Part shown: positions 37,800-50,770 of the stretch, one piece after another | Layout of the letters: each line of letters starts with the position of its first letter | How positions within the stretch are numbered: position 1 is the stretch's first letter | Assembly (NCBI GenBank): GCA_948099385.1 | Contig: CANUEZ040000204.1 | Location: 496,001-560,000, forward strand | DNA: 64,000 nucleotides | Direction of reading: 5' to 3' | Source of the DNA: Fasciola hepatica | Lineage: Eukaryota; Platyhelminthes; Trematoda; Plagiorchiida; Fasciolidae | The notes under the pieces: generated by a model | The model's database searches: none | What the model saw: the letters and a program-made list of their open reading frames with translations, nothing else | Told to the model about the DNA's origin: nothing | Translations under genes and position numbers: made by a program

Positions 37800-40480
37800 A
37801 CATCTTAGAATGTATCGGTCATTACACAAACTCCCCTAGCCACTCAGATGCAGTTCACTTGGCTCACTCCGTTTCCTCTTTTGCAAAACTAGTAGATGCA
37901 ACGTTGGAAGTTGTAATTTGTATGAAACTAATTCAGCAAATGATCATATTCAGCAATTAAAAGTCGATTCTCTATACGGATTATTTAGGGCCTGCTAGAT
38001 GAAGAGAGAGAGCCTCATACAAATACGAAATCGAGTTCAATAATGCCGCGTTTTCGAGATTGACAGTGATTTATTTTGTATAAGCGACTATCAGCTCACA
38101 TTTGATTCATGACTATGCCTGAAAAAGACGGAGATTTTTCGCCTCAGTCGGCGAATTCTCATTAACTTGTGGACTTTGGAGTCTAAACAAATTAAAAAGA
38201 TGGAAAATAATACTGAAAATTTATTATATTCTTTTGTTATCTGCGGAATACCTGAGAAGGAAATCGATTGATCTGATTGCACATGACTTCTGTTCGTATA
38301 GACTTTGTATTTGTGTTGATAACTCTGTTTTATTTTAGTCGACTTGGTCAGAATCAAAGTCAGATACAATATGGTCTGGATAGGCATCTTTAGGAGGAAG
38401 GGCTTAAAGAAAGACAGGAAAAAATGTCTACGTATGCCGCACAAATAGGATGATGGACCGATTTCTTGACTGGGAAAGACAGGATATGCTTTCCTGAAGA
38501 GAGATTTTAGTATAAAAGGTTCCAATGAAACAACATGGCACTAGACATTTATTTTTCGTGTCACTGTGCACAACTTCATTATCACGCTTCAAAAGACCTA
38601 GAGGAAGTGAGCGAAAACAATATTATTGTCGGAGTAAACGCAGCATACGCTACATAAAACAAATTTAAACTGACGATAAAAGGATTTTTTCTGAGAGTGA
38701 AGCGGCAATTTATTGACAAAGTTTAGTTTTAAATCAAATCGCTTGGTCAAATTGTTCCCGTTGAGGTAGATTGTTCAGTACAAAAATGAAAACGTTTGCA
38801 GTGAAGGGATTTCACGCTATTCACCTTGACACCATCGATAAATATATCAACCCAGTAAGGTACACAAAATAAAAATTACAGAAAGCACCTTCCGTAGCAA
38901 AATCTTTATCGTTCAAATTTGCTTTACGACGCTGACGTGACACGGCCACCATTCCATTGGCATACACGGTAGCTCGCCGTTCAACATTTATGATACTACA
39001 CTGGTTTAGTTATGGGGTTTTTCGGTTTGGAGAATTATCACGAAATCTCACTGTGGAGCAATTCGAATTCTTTCATGACATCATATTTATTCTAGCAGAA
39101 TCGAAATTATTCGAACTGAATTTTTTCCGTTATTAACATGGACCCCTTTTGACACTCACATTCACGATCAACTTTTCCGAAATCAGATTATGAAAAGACC
39201 TTCGATGAGTCCACAAATAAATCTAACAGCGTCAAATTGTATAACACAGATGATGTTTCTATATACTTGGTTGAGTTGAGGACGTTTTGTGATTGGATTA
39301 GCATAGAACACAAAAGTAACCAACTAATTAAGATTACGGACAGAGCGGGTTGCTTTGCACACTGTGGAGCTGGCCATAGATTCGTCAAAAACCTGTTTGA
39401 TATGATATATTTTTGTTATATTATGTAGAGAAAGCGTTTGCTCATAAGGCTGATTGCATATATGAACAGTAGTTCCTTCAGAACACGCTATACCTCGCCC
39501 ATGTAACGTTGAATCCATTTTGGGGCAGATGCAAGTAATCAACAAACACGAAACGATTCTAATGAATTCAAAAATAAATCAAAATGAAAATCAAGATTGA
39601 AGATTGCATTAGGAGTTCGGATATTTTTTTGTGGTGACACTGTTTGATTACCTTAGAATTCTGATTTGACAGGTAACTTTGAGGGGTTCTAGGATGCTGA
39701 TACGGAAAAATGAAAGTGTCTGCAGCCGAACCTGGAATGCAAATTCGAAGAAAGTATACTGAGATCTGGATGACAACATTCCAGAACAAAAATGTCGTAT
39801 TGAGAAAATGGCCAGAAAAACGAATTAAGGTGAATTCCGTCCACTGCATCAGGATACAGGTTTGGTTGGATGTATTTGCATAAAAATATATATCCAACAA
39901 CCAGATGAGCAAGGATCATGTTTGAGCAGAAACACGTGAATATACAGCATCCTTTAAGGAAAGTGTGGCCAGAAGTGCGTCAGTGGTTGGTGGGCTGATT
40001 GGGGGAAAGTTGGCCGGTGTTTCTTCGAGGGGTGCCACGAGTCGCCCTTGTCAGTCGTTAGACGGATCAGTTCTACCGCGCAACGTTTCATGATAATCTC
40101 GTGCAACTATTGAACAGTTTGAGATGTGTTATTTATTGGTATTGATCGTGTAACTCTCTTCAATAAAAGCTTATTTCAACGTCTATTACTCAACGAAAGA
40201 GTAACATTGCCGGGGGAGTTTTAGGATTGATGACACAATCACTACAAGTCAGTCTTGGAACACTAGCCTCTAAAGAGGGAGAGGATTTGAAGACAGTCCA
40301 CAAAATTCAGATCATTTTTGTTTGTCAGTGGAGAGGAGTGTGGCGAGGAACTCATACTACTCACTAGCTAAGTAAGTCGTTGGGTGCTTGAAAGCTCATT
40401 ATGTCCTCATTATGTCATAAAGCGATAATAAATTTGAATATGCCATACAAATTGAATGCAACAAAATGAAGAAAGGTACA
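37800..40480. other. AT-rich sequence without a recognisable gene
   Basis: The longest frame is 144 codons on the minus strand at 38,091-38,525. It is rich in Ile, Leu, Phe, Lys and Ser, has no start context or domain I recognise, and looks like a chance frame in AT-rich DNA. I see no structured repeat here. Confidence 0.45.
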
Positions 40481-40580
40481 TGAATCGGAAGATGGCATCC
40501 CCGATTTGATCCCGACTGCCCTCGTATAGGCTGGATTCCGAGTACGCAACTACGCAGTTCTGTCTAGCTTGGTTACTCAT

Positions 40581-40612
40581 CAGATGCTCAGAATCCTGAT
40601 GTTTAGCATCTG
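40581..40612. repeat. Short perfect inverted repeat
   Basis: CAGATGCT at 40,581-40,588 pairs perfectly with AGCATCTG at 40,605-40,612 across a 16-bp loop. It lies just upstream of the microsatellite block at 40.69-40.87 kb. No function can be assigned. Confidence 0.7.
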
Positions 40613-40690
40613 TCTATCACGCTCGTCTTTTGGATTGTAACACTACTATTTCAGCTACCATCAGTGCTAAAAACAATATTGCTCACTGTG

Positions 40691-40745
40691 CTAATACTAC
40701 TACTACTACTACTAAAATGATAATCACACCGGCACTACTACTAAT
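40691..40745. repeat. ACT trinucleotide microsatellite
   Basis: A run of six or seven ACT/CTA triplets (40,691-40,714) is followed by a short second block ACTACTACTA near 40,734. Imperfect TAG-type triplets on the other strand also occur near 44,888-44,912. Confidence 0.85.
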
Positions 40746-40803
40746 ATAACGGATAAGTCTACAACTGGTGCTACAGCTACTCATTTCAATTCGACGACAA
40801 GGG

Positions 40804-40866
40804 ATGTATGTATGTACGTATGTATGATACATGCATACATATATATGTATAAATGTGTATGTATTG
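40804..40866. repeat. TATG/CATA microsatellite with internal dyad symmetry
   Basis: GTATGTATG-type tetranucleotides turn into CATACATATATATG, so the block is partly self-complementary and could extrude a hairpin. It directly precedes a TATA-like TATAAAAG at 40,889. Confidence 0.8.
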
Positions 40867-40985
40867 GGTTACTTTGTTGTGTTATCTGTATAAAAGCACT
40901 ACACGGAGAGTACAGCTCACTGAATAAACTAAGTGATCATAATAAACCTCTCTGATTTATTTAACAGTCAGCGGTGAAATACTGA
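40867..40985 (+). promoter_or_regulatory. Compact TATA plus poly(A)-signal segment, possible solo-LTR remnant
   Basis: TATAAAAG at 40,889-40,896 is followed within about 35 bp by AATAAA (40,923-40,928) and by a second AATAAA at 40,941-40,946. Such a close promoter-to-polyadenylation arrangement is typical of LTR U3-R boundaries. I could not identify matching LTR ends, target duplications or a second copy, so this may be coincidental in AT-rich DNA. Confidence 0.2.
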
Positions 40986-40989
40986 ATAT

Positions 40990-43900
40990 CCTTGAAAATA
41001 CGGTTTGTATTCATCGACCGTTATAAATAGCTAATAGATACAGCTAAGTACTGGTGTCTAATCCACTTGTTCACATAACACGTTATCCCATAATCACTGA
41101 CCTCTCGAAGAAAGCGGATTGATCAACTACGTGGACTTACTTCTCGAAGCTTCTGTTAGGTAGTCTTCATTTTCATTTGGCAAAATGATACCACACAAAA
41201 AAGGGACGTTGTCGCCATGGCACTAATGGTATCCCCTTGTTGATTACGATCCGATATATTGCTTAGAAGCCCAGCTGAACGATCAGAAAGTACCTAACAT
41301 AATAGACCTGATCAGTAATAATGTTAGTGACCAAAACCACTGATTCAACTTACGTGCTATATCCTTGAATGTGCAAACAGTCAACCCGTCTAACTTCTCA
41401 ACTTTATTGAGGGATTCAAGATTTGTGAAAGAGAATTTGCAATTACTATGGCCAAACGCTGGAAAAGATTAAAAAATATATGGGGAAACGTCTTTGTTTA
41501 CCAAATCCCATCGAAGCAGAACAATTTTTCAGTAAAATGATTTACCTTTGTAAAAGGAAACAAATTCCAGCTCACAAGAAGAATGAAATTGCATTGCACC
41601 GCACACGAAACAGAACAAAAAGACGCACAAACCTCATCCTTCGCTGATTTAGCCTTGAAGTTTGCCTATTTTCAGAGACAAACGGTAGCGTAATTGACTG
41701 ATATGATGTGCAACCGATATCTTGCCGGTTGCACGTTGTCCACCTGCTAATTCGTTATGCACGTGTTACCGTTTTTTGTTATTCTGCTATTGTTTATCGA
41801 TATGCATGATCTGTATGTTATAGCTCAGCAAAGTTCTGCTTGCACGCTCTGAAGTTATTCATGGAAAACATGGTACAAGTATTGTTTGCCACAAACCGAT
41901 GCCCTTCATCAATTTTATGCTAATTATGTCACTGACCTTTCATATCTGTTGACTACCATGACACTAGTGTGGACTGGAAACTATGGTTAACATTACCACC
42001 GATGAGAACAGCATTTCCGTGTTATCTAAGTAGCCACTAGGTTCAACCTTTCCAATCCCAGTGAAGTTATCCACTCCAAGTCAGAGACTCCTCTTAGCTT
42101 TCAAAAAACTGCTGCTTATTATATGGCGATGCGGTTTAATCTCACTTGATTTTGACTAAAGACATGAAATTGAATCTCCATTTGTTTATTCGGAGCTCCG
42201 TAATACGAGGTTGTTGTGAGGTATCTGAATAATTAGGGATTGGAAACCAAACTTTATGAATGCCGTTTTGTAGCCTTACCAGAAACAGGTTGCAGGCACA
42301 ACATGGAATTTTGTACCGCAGTGCACTCATTTATTTGACCGGTCTTTTCATCATCCAAGTCCATAAAGGAGCTTGGATGAACCATATAAATCTCTTTTGG
42401 TTTTGTGATATGACGCATATCTATATATCCCGTCTTGCAAATGACAACGCACTCTACGAAGTGTTTTTTCCGAATTTGGATTTCCTCAAGCGCATAATGG
42501 ATGGTGAGTGAGAACTATTTTGATAAGTCTCGACTAAACGAGCTGAAAAAATGCATAGACCCCACACAGACATGTTTTCTCTACTAGAACCAACCGGAAA
42601 TCGAGCGCACCGCATGTGTGCATGTCGTTCAGAACGGTCAACCCAAATAATCAATCCGGACTGACTCGTGAAGATTTGTTGCTCCAAAAATCTAACAGTG
42701 AACGTCAAACCCAATCTACATTATGAAGGGAATTTAGTGAATCTTTCCCCATAATCCGCATATTCACCAGAAACATTATAACAAATAACGTAAGTGGACC
42801 GTTGGAAGCATAAGTACGCTGTGAAAAACAGATTCTGTTTCGCGAGAATGAATTATTCTGATCTTAACAGGTTTCCTATTGTACGACTGGCCAATACCGC
42901 ATCGGCTTTTATATAAAAGAAACGCTTTTTCAACGGGATACAAACAGCCAAGACGTTCGGAAGAAAAGTTGGATTGAGACTATAAAAATATCTTAAGACT
43001 CGAAACAACAGGCCGGATCATTGCAAAAAGTACACATTCACCCTTTTTGTTTGGTGGCGCTTAGTTCGAGAAGAAGCGTACTACCGGCAACGGTTTTCGT
43101 TGGCTTCTGAAATGGGTTGAAACTATATTGATCCACGAGTGGCAATGCGAACAAATTTCCTTGACGAAAACATAACTGGCAGACTTCTAAAAATAAGTTT
43201 TGTTCCGTTATTTTTCATCGTCATTCGGTTAATTTTGTTTGAAGGAAAACTAGCTATAGGTGAGACAAATGTGTTGCTTTTGAAATGAATTTTGCTATCG
43301 AATTTGTATTGCAAATATTTCTTTCTTCTCAGAGTGACAGCCGTGAAATTCAGGATTAGAGACCTGCAAAATTCTGTTAACTTACTTGCATTTCTGTGTG
43401 CTTGCGAAGAACAAGAGACTAATCCGGTACACCTGAAGGTAAAAATTATAACAACAAACGCATTTACTGTGAAAAATGGAACCGACAATACCGGTTGGAT
43501 TGCCTGGAAAATAGTGAGCATGACACAAGTTAGCAGCTACACAGTAAATACCCTCTTTGGTTATTTCCCAATAGCCCTCAACTAGTGATATAGATGTTCG
43601 TTCCTTACTATCAGAACCAACATGTAGCTGATGCCTGTTGTCCTATTTTTGACTTATTGCATTGTCTGGTCTGCGTTTACCATTCGTGAATAAATTGAAT
43701 CTTACCAAGATAAAATATTTTTGTTTTCAAAAGCAAAGGTTTTGAGAGGCATACATCATATTGCACAAAGAAACATTGATAAATAACAGAATTAGTACAC
43801 CAAAGTGTGAACTTTGGCGAGATTTCATCTACGGGTGATAAACGGACGGAGTAATTATCCTGTTTTCGTTCTCAAACGTCACCATCACACCCACGGAATA

Positions 43901-46900
43901 AGGAACTATATCAATACGCATGTGAAGTTGCAGCCGAATGTTCTTCTTTGCACTGTTTCAGGTTTCAGAATCTTACCCCTCAGAAGAATGAGCAAACCCT
44001 TGACACCCCACAAACTGGGTAAAGTCAGTGTGCGATTCCGTAACCTCTGCAACCCCAGAACCCCATTCGAAGAATCATACGCAATGAAAACTGAGGTGTG
44101 GAGCATCTACCACGAATCGTATGATAAACATGAGTGTTGCATATTCTGGGAGGATAAAATATTCCTCCAGAATATATTGAATAGGAAGATAGGTAGAAGA
44201 AATTATTCCTCTTGTTCACCATATAGTTACTATGACTGAATTGTGGAGACCAGTTACGGTTTAGGATCTCACACATCAGGGTCAGCTTGCCTAAGTGTGC
44301 ACTAGGACTTGGAATCTAATAGGCATTCTCCTTCCGTTTCCCTTATATATGGGCAAGTTTTTTTACATACTTTGATGAAAATATAACTGGTATGGTGCTG
44401 AGATATCCCAGTCGTACCAATCAAGCCAAACTGTATTTCAGTGGGTGTGCGATGTCTTTGTGAATGGAATTTCACAAGTGCAAAACAAGATACATCTAAT
44501 TTAATGAGCTCAAACTGAAGTAAAGATTCATGAAGAAGACGCGCTGGCTGAACATTGCGATAGACGGAGCTGTACCGATGCACGTGAATGCTACGGAAGG
44601 GGGACTGAAACTGCTCTGTTTTCTGTGCCACGCCCAAAACGATTGTCATTGACCAAAACAAAACAAATGAGTGGACTGTGTAGTGTTGGATACTAGTAGT
44701 TTATCGAGCAATGCAACAACCTGATATGTCCATTGAAGTGTGCACTGCTGTGGTGTATTTGTAACGTATATCTAAATATATGTAACATGACTGAATGGAA
44801 GTGAACAATCCACATACGTATATATATGCGTTTAAAATGAATGGAAATAAGAACAACTAATCAGAACAATAATAATAGTTATTCCCCACTGATAGTAGTA
44901 GTATTAGTAGTTAGACAATATTAGATGCTTTTCGGTATACTTGCAGAAAAGCATTGATACGCACCTGGAATAAACATGGTCATGAAGTATATTGAGACTA
45001 TCGGGTTTGCATACAATTGGGAAATGCTCGTTCCATCGAGTTCTGGGACCATTTATTATTCATGGGGATGACTGTGAAACAAGCCCGTAGGAATTCCGAC
45101 TTTAACAGTTGGTCTTCATTCATCCACAACCAAATGTTTTCTACCCGGAGAAGTGAAGGTATGCATTGCTCAACTCATGTATCAGACGACAGCAAGCTTT
45201 TACTCATTCTCCTTCTCGACCTACAAAACAGAGCGCTTGCTAGTTTCTCTGGTCACTCCAGCAAAGTAGCTTATTCCTAACCATAACTAGTGCAGAATTT
45301 ATGCCACTAGTATGCTTTCCAAATAGGCGGTTTGGGTGAACCTCGAGAGACCAAAGAGGAATGCAACTTATAAAACTGTAAATATTCCTATGTAATCACA
45401 TTTTCCAAAAGGTTATCCAATGCCACGGCGAATTCCAGGAACACATTGATAAAGTCAGTGATAATACTGTTTGAACCACATCTCCGATAATTGGAGTGGA
45501 GGACTTTCGCTTTGGTGAACCACTTAAGGTAAACCTTCTGTTTCAACGGGGATCCACTACTGACCAACCAAAAGGTAAAATGCCAAAGAACCTTACGAGT
45601 TTTATGAAAAAAATAACCGCTCAGTTTCAAATAACAGTGGAAAACAGGTTTTATACAGGAGAACTAATGTATCAATTGTACACTCAGACCTAGCGGGAGC
45701 ATGTTTGAAATCTATTGATATGCCGAAATATTGACCGATCCACTTGGATGAAGGTTGGAAAAGAACCAACCCAAGGTTTGAGGAAGTTCATTTTTTAGGG
45801 TAGTTTCATGTCATAAGCCTGACGAGCAGCAGTCGCTAGCTCATTCTGACTAGGAAATGCATACATGGGGCTATTTGTGATAAATCTTTAGGCTCTGCAT
45901 TGGCACTAAAAATCTTGAGTTAGAAACGCTGCCAAAGGTTCCAAAGCAAATGCAAATACGTGCTACGGATATAAACTACCGAGAAGATAGCAGCTCTAAA
46001 CAGTTTACACATGAGGTATTGAGTTGTTCGGGAAGGGAAGATTCCAGCGATCATGTATTTGGTAAAACGCGAAAACATCTTGAGGTGAGTTTCGATTCAT
46101 TCCTTTTCTGAACTGTAAGTTACCCACAGACGCAATTTGAACACTGAATTCGCCCAAATAGTTTAATACCTGAAAGCATTAGACTGCTCGTTGTATGATG
46201 GCTTGCTTTTCTAATGATGTGAGTCATGAGTGAGTTATACTGATTGGTGCGGATTCGTCCTTCAGGCAAATCCTATGAAATACATGTGGAACCTTGCTGA
46301 TGTTCATCAGAATAACTTGAGTACACTGTTTGAGCGTTGTGTATACCCAAATGGTTATTGCGTAAACGGTTGATATACTGGTAAATGCTTTCCACCACAA
46401 CGGCGTTGCGAACAAGCCGATGTTCGCTGTCAGTTACAGAATCCTACACCGCAGTGTCCTGGCTAACATTGTCATCAAGGTGGGTTCTGAATATAACGAA
46501 ATTTTGATGTTCACTGAGTCGTTAGAACAACCACTAATATGTGTTTCTTTTGAAGTACATTCGGTGCCATGGAAACAGTCGAAACAAAGTTCAACTCCAC
46601 AATGACTGTTTCTAATAACGTCAAAATAAACGGTGAAGGCATTTGGTACAGGCAAAAATGCTTCTGCAGTCACAGTGGATATGTCAAGCTCTGGATGGTT
46701 CATAGTATATGAGGCAACCGTTAAGGTACAAGTAACGTCTGAAAATGTATGAAGGTAGTTCACAACAGAAGTAATAATTTGAGGGTGACGGCATCCATTA
46801 TATGGCCTAATTGCCACAACGAGGGCATTGTATATGAGTAGCTGGACAGTTTGTTATAATTTACCTGTTGGTTGACACTGCCAACTCGGTAGCATTATGT

Positions 46901-49900
46901 AGCAACAGACGTTTGTTGAGGGAAGTGTTACGAAGTTTATACTCGTTTTACACATTAGGCAGTCCGGAAATTTGTTTTCCATCCATTACCAACCGCAATC
47001 GCCAAGGCTAAATTGCAAATACTATTTTTCAGGAATCACAGACTACCTTAGAAATGAATTCATTGAGTCTCCCACCTGCTTGCTGTTCTTTCCTGAAAGA
47101 ATGGGCAGTGACTATATTAGTTCGGATTCCCTTGGTGTTGTCCGAAACGGAGGGAACGGTCTCGAGGTTATGTTTCTCGGTGAAGCATAGGGCGTTGATA
47201 ATCATGGGTCTTTCTCACGTAAGAAGTTTCAAGGCCGTTTAAATCTACCACCTTACGTCACTCGCAAATGAGGATGAAACCGGATCTGTAAGTCGACGTA
47301 ATCTACGCTGTAAACACAAGCACAGGAAAGTGACCTTAGAAATTTGAGCAGGTAAGTATATTCGCGGGCCAGAATCACGTATCAAAATAAACGCAAGCCA
47401 AGGGTACAATCGATTCATACCACTCAAGGCCGTCAGACGTGTGACATTATCTGATTTATCAACTTAGTCTGTAATGATATGCGACTAGTACGGAACTCAT
47501 ATATGTATTTCGGTGCATGTGTTCATAGGTTTGAGGGATATCTATCCGCTGTATGCAGGGAGAGCGTCCGTGTGACTGTACAAATGCACAAGCATCCGCT
47601 CAAACCCGACGGAACCGTCCTGGCAGTCACCACCTGGCCCTCAATAAGTCCACTAGTGTTATCCATACTTGCACATCAACTTGAACGCTGCTTATTTAGA
47701 AGTGCTTAACAATGGTGGAAGGAGCGACAGAGTGCCCTGACCGTAGTTAGCAGAATGGTGGGTTAGGCATTGATTCCGTTTGATGCGTTCCACAACCCTG
47801 ACTTGCACCAAGTAGCTAAAAAAATAATTTGTCACGGACGTACGAAGGCAGAGCACAAAACAAATCATTTTCACGAAATTCGGGCTCAACCTCATTCGAA
47901 GTGTTCTGTACCAAATACATTTCAAAGTGGTTATGAAGTAGCTGGTATAATGTTTATTCATTGCCTTGGTTCGCTATGAAGTATACTGTTGGCAACACAG
48001 CTGCCTTGTGTTGCTTCCCGAAATTATTATCTGAAACCCCGATCTTCGTGATTTGGAATATTGTCGAAATGGACTCTCAGGAAGTAGTTAGAGGTTACAA
48101 TTCAAAGGTTAAATCTTCGAAGCAGCATCATAAGGGACTACTTAAAGTTAGCAGTAAAAGTATTGAACAAAATGAAGATTTTGTCCTATATGTTCGGGAG
48201 GGAAGGATCTGCCAAAAAAATTTTGAAAATATGTGTAATCCGCATTCGTATTTCATCTGATCCTATCATCATATACAGTTTGAAGTATAAATTGATGTAA
48301 TGCTGGGCGCATTTCAAAAGTGGCCGAATTGCAATGTAATCATACTGACAAATCATGAGGATGGCAGGCTGGTATAAGCGTGAGCAAATTACGAAACACA
48401 TAACACTTTCATACAAATACACTCTCAGCCCATTCATAATTCGACTGACTGGAATGAATGGGCACCAGCAAGTGCTCCTAGCGATCTGTGTAAAAATGAA
48501 CATGTGCGTGCGCATATGTGTCCAGTGTTGGATGAAGCTGATGCATGTTCCAACAGACAGGCAGTGCCTGTCTTCCAAAGGGTGAATAAGGATGGTAACA
48601 TAGCTTTAAAATACGCTAGTTTATCAAAGTCAACTTTATTTTTCAGAATCAGAGATATATCTCACAGTTTGACGACCGGAGGAAATGACACATTTGGTAG
48701 AATCTTGATGTTAATTCAAATTAAAAAAATATTTCACACAGGAATTCGCTTGCTCACTGGTAGTTTTTAAACGTTATGATTCACTGACTAGTATTTCGCT
48801 GGGTCACCGCGTCTTCCGTACTATTAGAGACTTTCACAGTGTGAGGGGCCTCGATTCACATGCTGCGAAGCAGTCATCTCACAGAGAAATATGAACCACA
48901 AATAACGCAGAGGAGTAAACGCTTGAGCTCGCTGCTAACACCCACCTTGTTATGCGTGCTCATTGCTTTCAATATGAACCTTCAGATGGCTGGAGTGATC
49001 TGTAGAATATCGTGGCAGTTGACAAGAACACCCATCATCCAAGACTTTCCAAGAATATCATTGTTACTTTCACAGTTATTGGTAGCCCAAAATGTGTATC
49101 AGGTCCATTTATTTGCACGAGGTACAGATTGCCGGAAAGACTCAATCACGGACCGCACATGCAATCGAGATCAGTCGTGAGACTAGGCGAAACAACATAC
49201 GCACTGATTCGACACATGTTTCCCAACGATGCTAAAGTGATCAGTTTTTTTTATGGCATTCCGTAATTCGGCAATGTACATAATCGAAACGCGTGTATAC
49301 TGTGGAAATCCGGGGTTGCACACAGTTTATCGGCAATTCTGCTAGGTTCTTTTATGAAATGTCTGACAGTTCCGGTGACTCTTTACTTGTCAATTCCCAC
49401 CCTCCCGACTGCAAGTTCATCCGTCGGTGAACAACACCGGTGTATCGTGCGATTTCCTAGCTAAAGGAAGAAAATACACCGTGAATATTAAGCTGACAAA
49501 CATGATATCCCCATAATAGAAAGACTGCCATGAAAAAAGACATCAGGCAAATTTCGACAGCCTGACATCCAAACTGATTTTGTGAAAAATTCTGGTGGTA
49601 ACCAACAACTTGTAAAAATAAATTTCTGTTCTGAGTTTCAGTGGCTGTGTTTGACTTAACGAAACCGAAAGAATGAAATAAATAGTATAAAAAATAGAAG
49701 AAACTCATTGAAGAGTTCTAATTATCCGATTGAGTGTCTGGAATAAGGAGGGGTGACATGCAGACGGATGAGTCAACGCTGACCATGTACCACGCACAAA
49801 TAACTTTGTGGCGTAAACAGGCATAAATAACTCACGTCACAACCCCGCTCACGTATGCTGCCACTGACCGGTTTGCCAAGACAGTTAGAGTACTAGAACG

Positions 49901-50590
49901 AATTTTCTATGCGCCCCTAATTCTGGCCTCATAAGGCAGATGCTTACTGTTGCCGTAATGGCCAATGTTCGCAGCTTGGTTGTTCTAAAAATATGCCCTA
50001 GGAAGTGGTAGACTATAGGTAAAGTCGAATGGAGGTCTGTTGACTGATTGGTTTCAAATAAAATTGAGATAATGGGACTTGAAGTGGAACCCTTTCCTCC
50101 GTATCCAAGCCATCGTAGGTGGTTTTCCTCAATGAGTTTGAGTAGCTGCCTTGTGGTTCGAGTTTGAATTATATTTCCAAAAGACCTTTACGTTTCAGGA
50201 TTCTTGCCACATCCTTATTGAATATAAACAGTAGGCTCACAATTACCATTGATTGAAACTAGAGCAGTAATAAACTAGTTTGCAGAAGTCGTTTCTGGTC
50301 ACCAATCTTAGATTGATTTGAAGTTATTCAATCCAACATATAATAAATGGGACGTTTATCATTGATTTCGAACTTGTACACCACTGAAAACCGTGATGAC
50401 ACTGTAAAATCAAAACACCTACAACAGATATGGTAATCAAGCTCTGTGTGTTCTTTACCGGAAAGTCTTCGTTTTACATATGCCAATAGAGTGAAGCGAT
50501 CCAGCATGGAAGTTTGTAACCGTGAGGGAAATGCTCGGCCAAAATTCCAAGTCAGTACTGGAAAGGCGCTACTTAACGTGGTCTACAAGT
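40990..50590. other. Long AT-rich stretch without a recognisable gene
   Basis: Many short frames occur, the largest being 141 codons (plus, 43,814-44,239), 132 codons (minus, 43,123-43,521), 130 codons (minus, 48,186-48,578) and 127 codons (minus, 46,434-46,817). None has a motif, domain or splice pattern I can defend. A TAG/AAT-rich low-complexity patch lies near 44,860-44,920 with a TATATATA patch just before it. Real exons cannot be excluded, but I cannot call any. Confidence 0.45.
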
Positions 50591-50594
50591 TCAA

Positions 50595-50770
50595 TAAGCC
50601 GTTAGGAGCAAGCCCGTATGTCTCTGTCATTTGGGTTTTCGAGTCACCCTGGGTTCGAGCCTCAGTTCAGGCTCCTTGCATAGCACTGCTGGTGATTCCC
50701 CACAAGAATGAAACAGTTGAACAATACCACCATTCAAACATTCCCAATGCATGATAAATCTTAGTATATG
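50595..50770 (+). mobile_element. Dispersed hammerhead-SINE copy with conserved B box
   Basis: On the plus strand, TAAGCCGTTAGG near 50,596 occupies the A-box position. GGTTCGAGCC (50,652-50,661) is a good pol III B box about 50 bp further on. A hammerhead-like block follows: helix I strand GCACTG, core CTGGTGA (50,689-50,695), stem II TTCCC/AGAAT, GAAAC (50,710-50,714) and AGTTGA. GAAAC is intact, but A6 is G and the cleavage-side stem III base is changed, so activity is unlikely. CCAATGCATGATAAATCTT near 50,742 may correspond to the CATGACGAATCAT part of the satellite relatives. Confidence 0.55.

Noticed and set aside
38091..38525. 144-codon minus-strand frame as a small gene
   Set aside because: Composition is typical of translated AT-rich DNA, and there are no domains, signal peptide logic or splice context that I could defend.
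43814..44239. 141-codon plus-strand frame as a gene
   Set aside because: No recognisable motif. The length is within the expectation for chance frames over 64 kb on six frames.
46972..47240. Plus-strand frame containing FLKEWAVTILVRIP as a non-LTR RT block
   Set aside because: One phrase vaguely resembles the W..A.I.PI block, but no following RT motif appears in any frame at the right distance.
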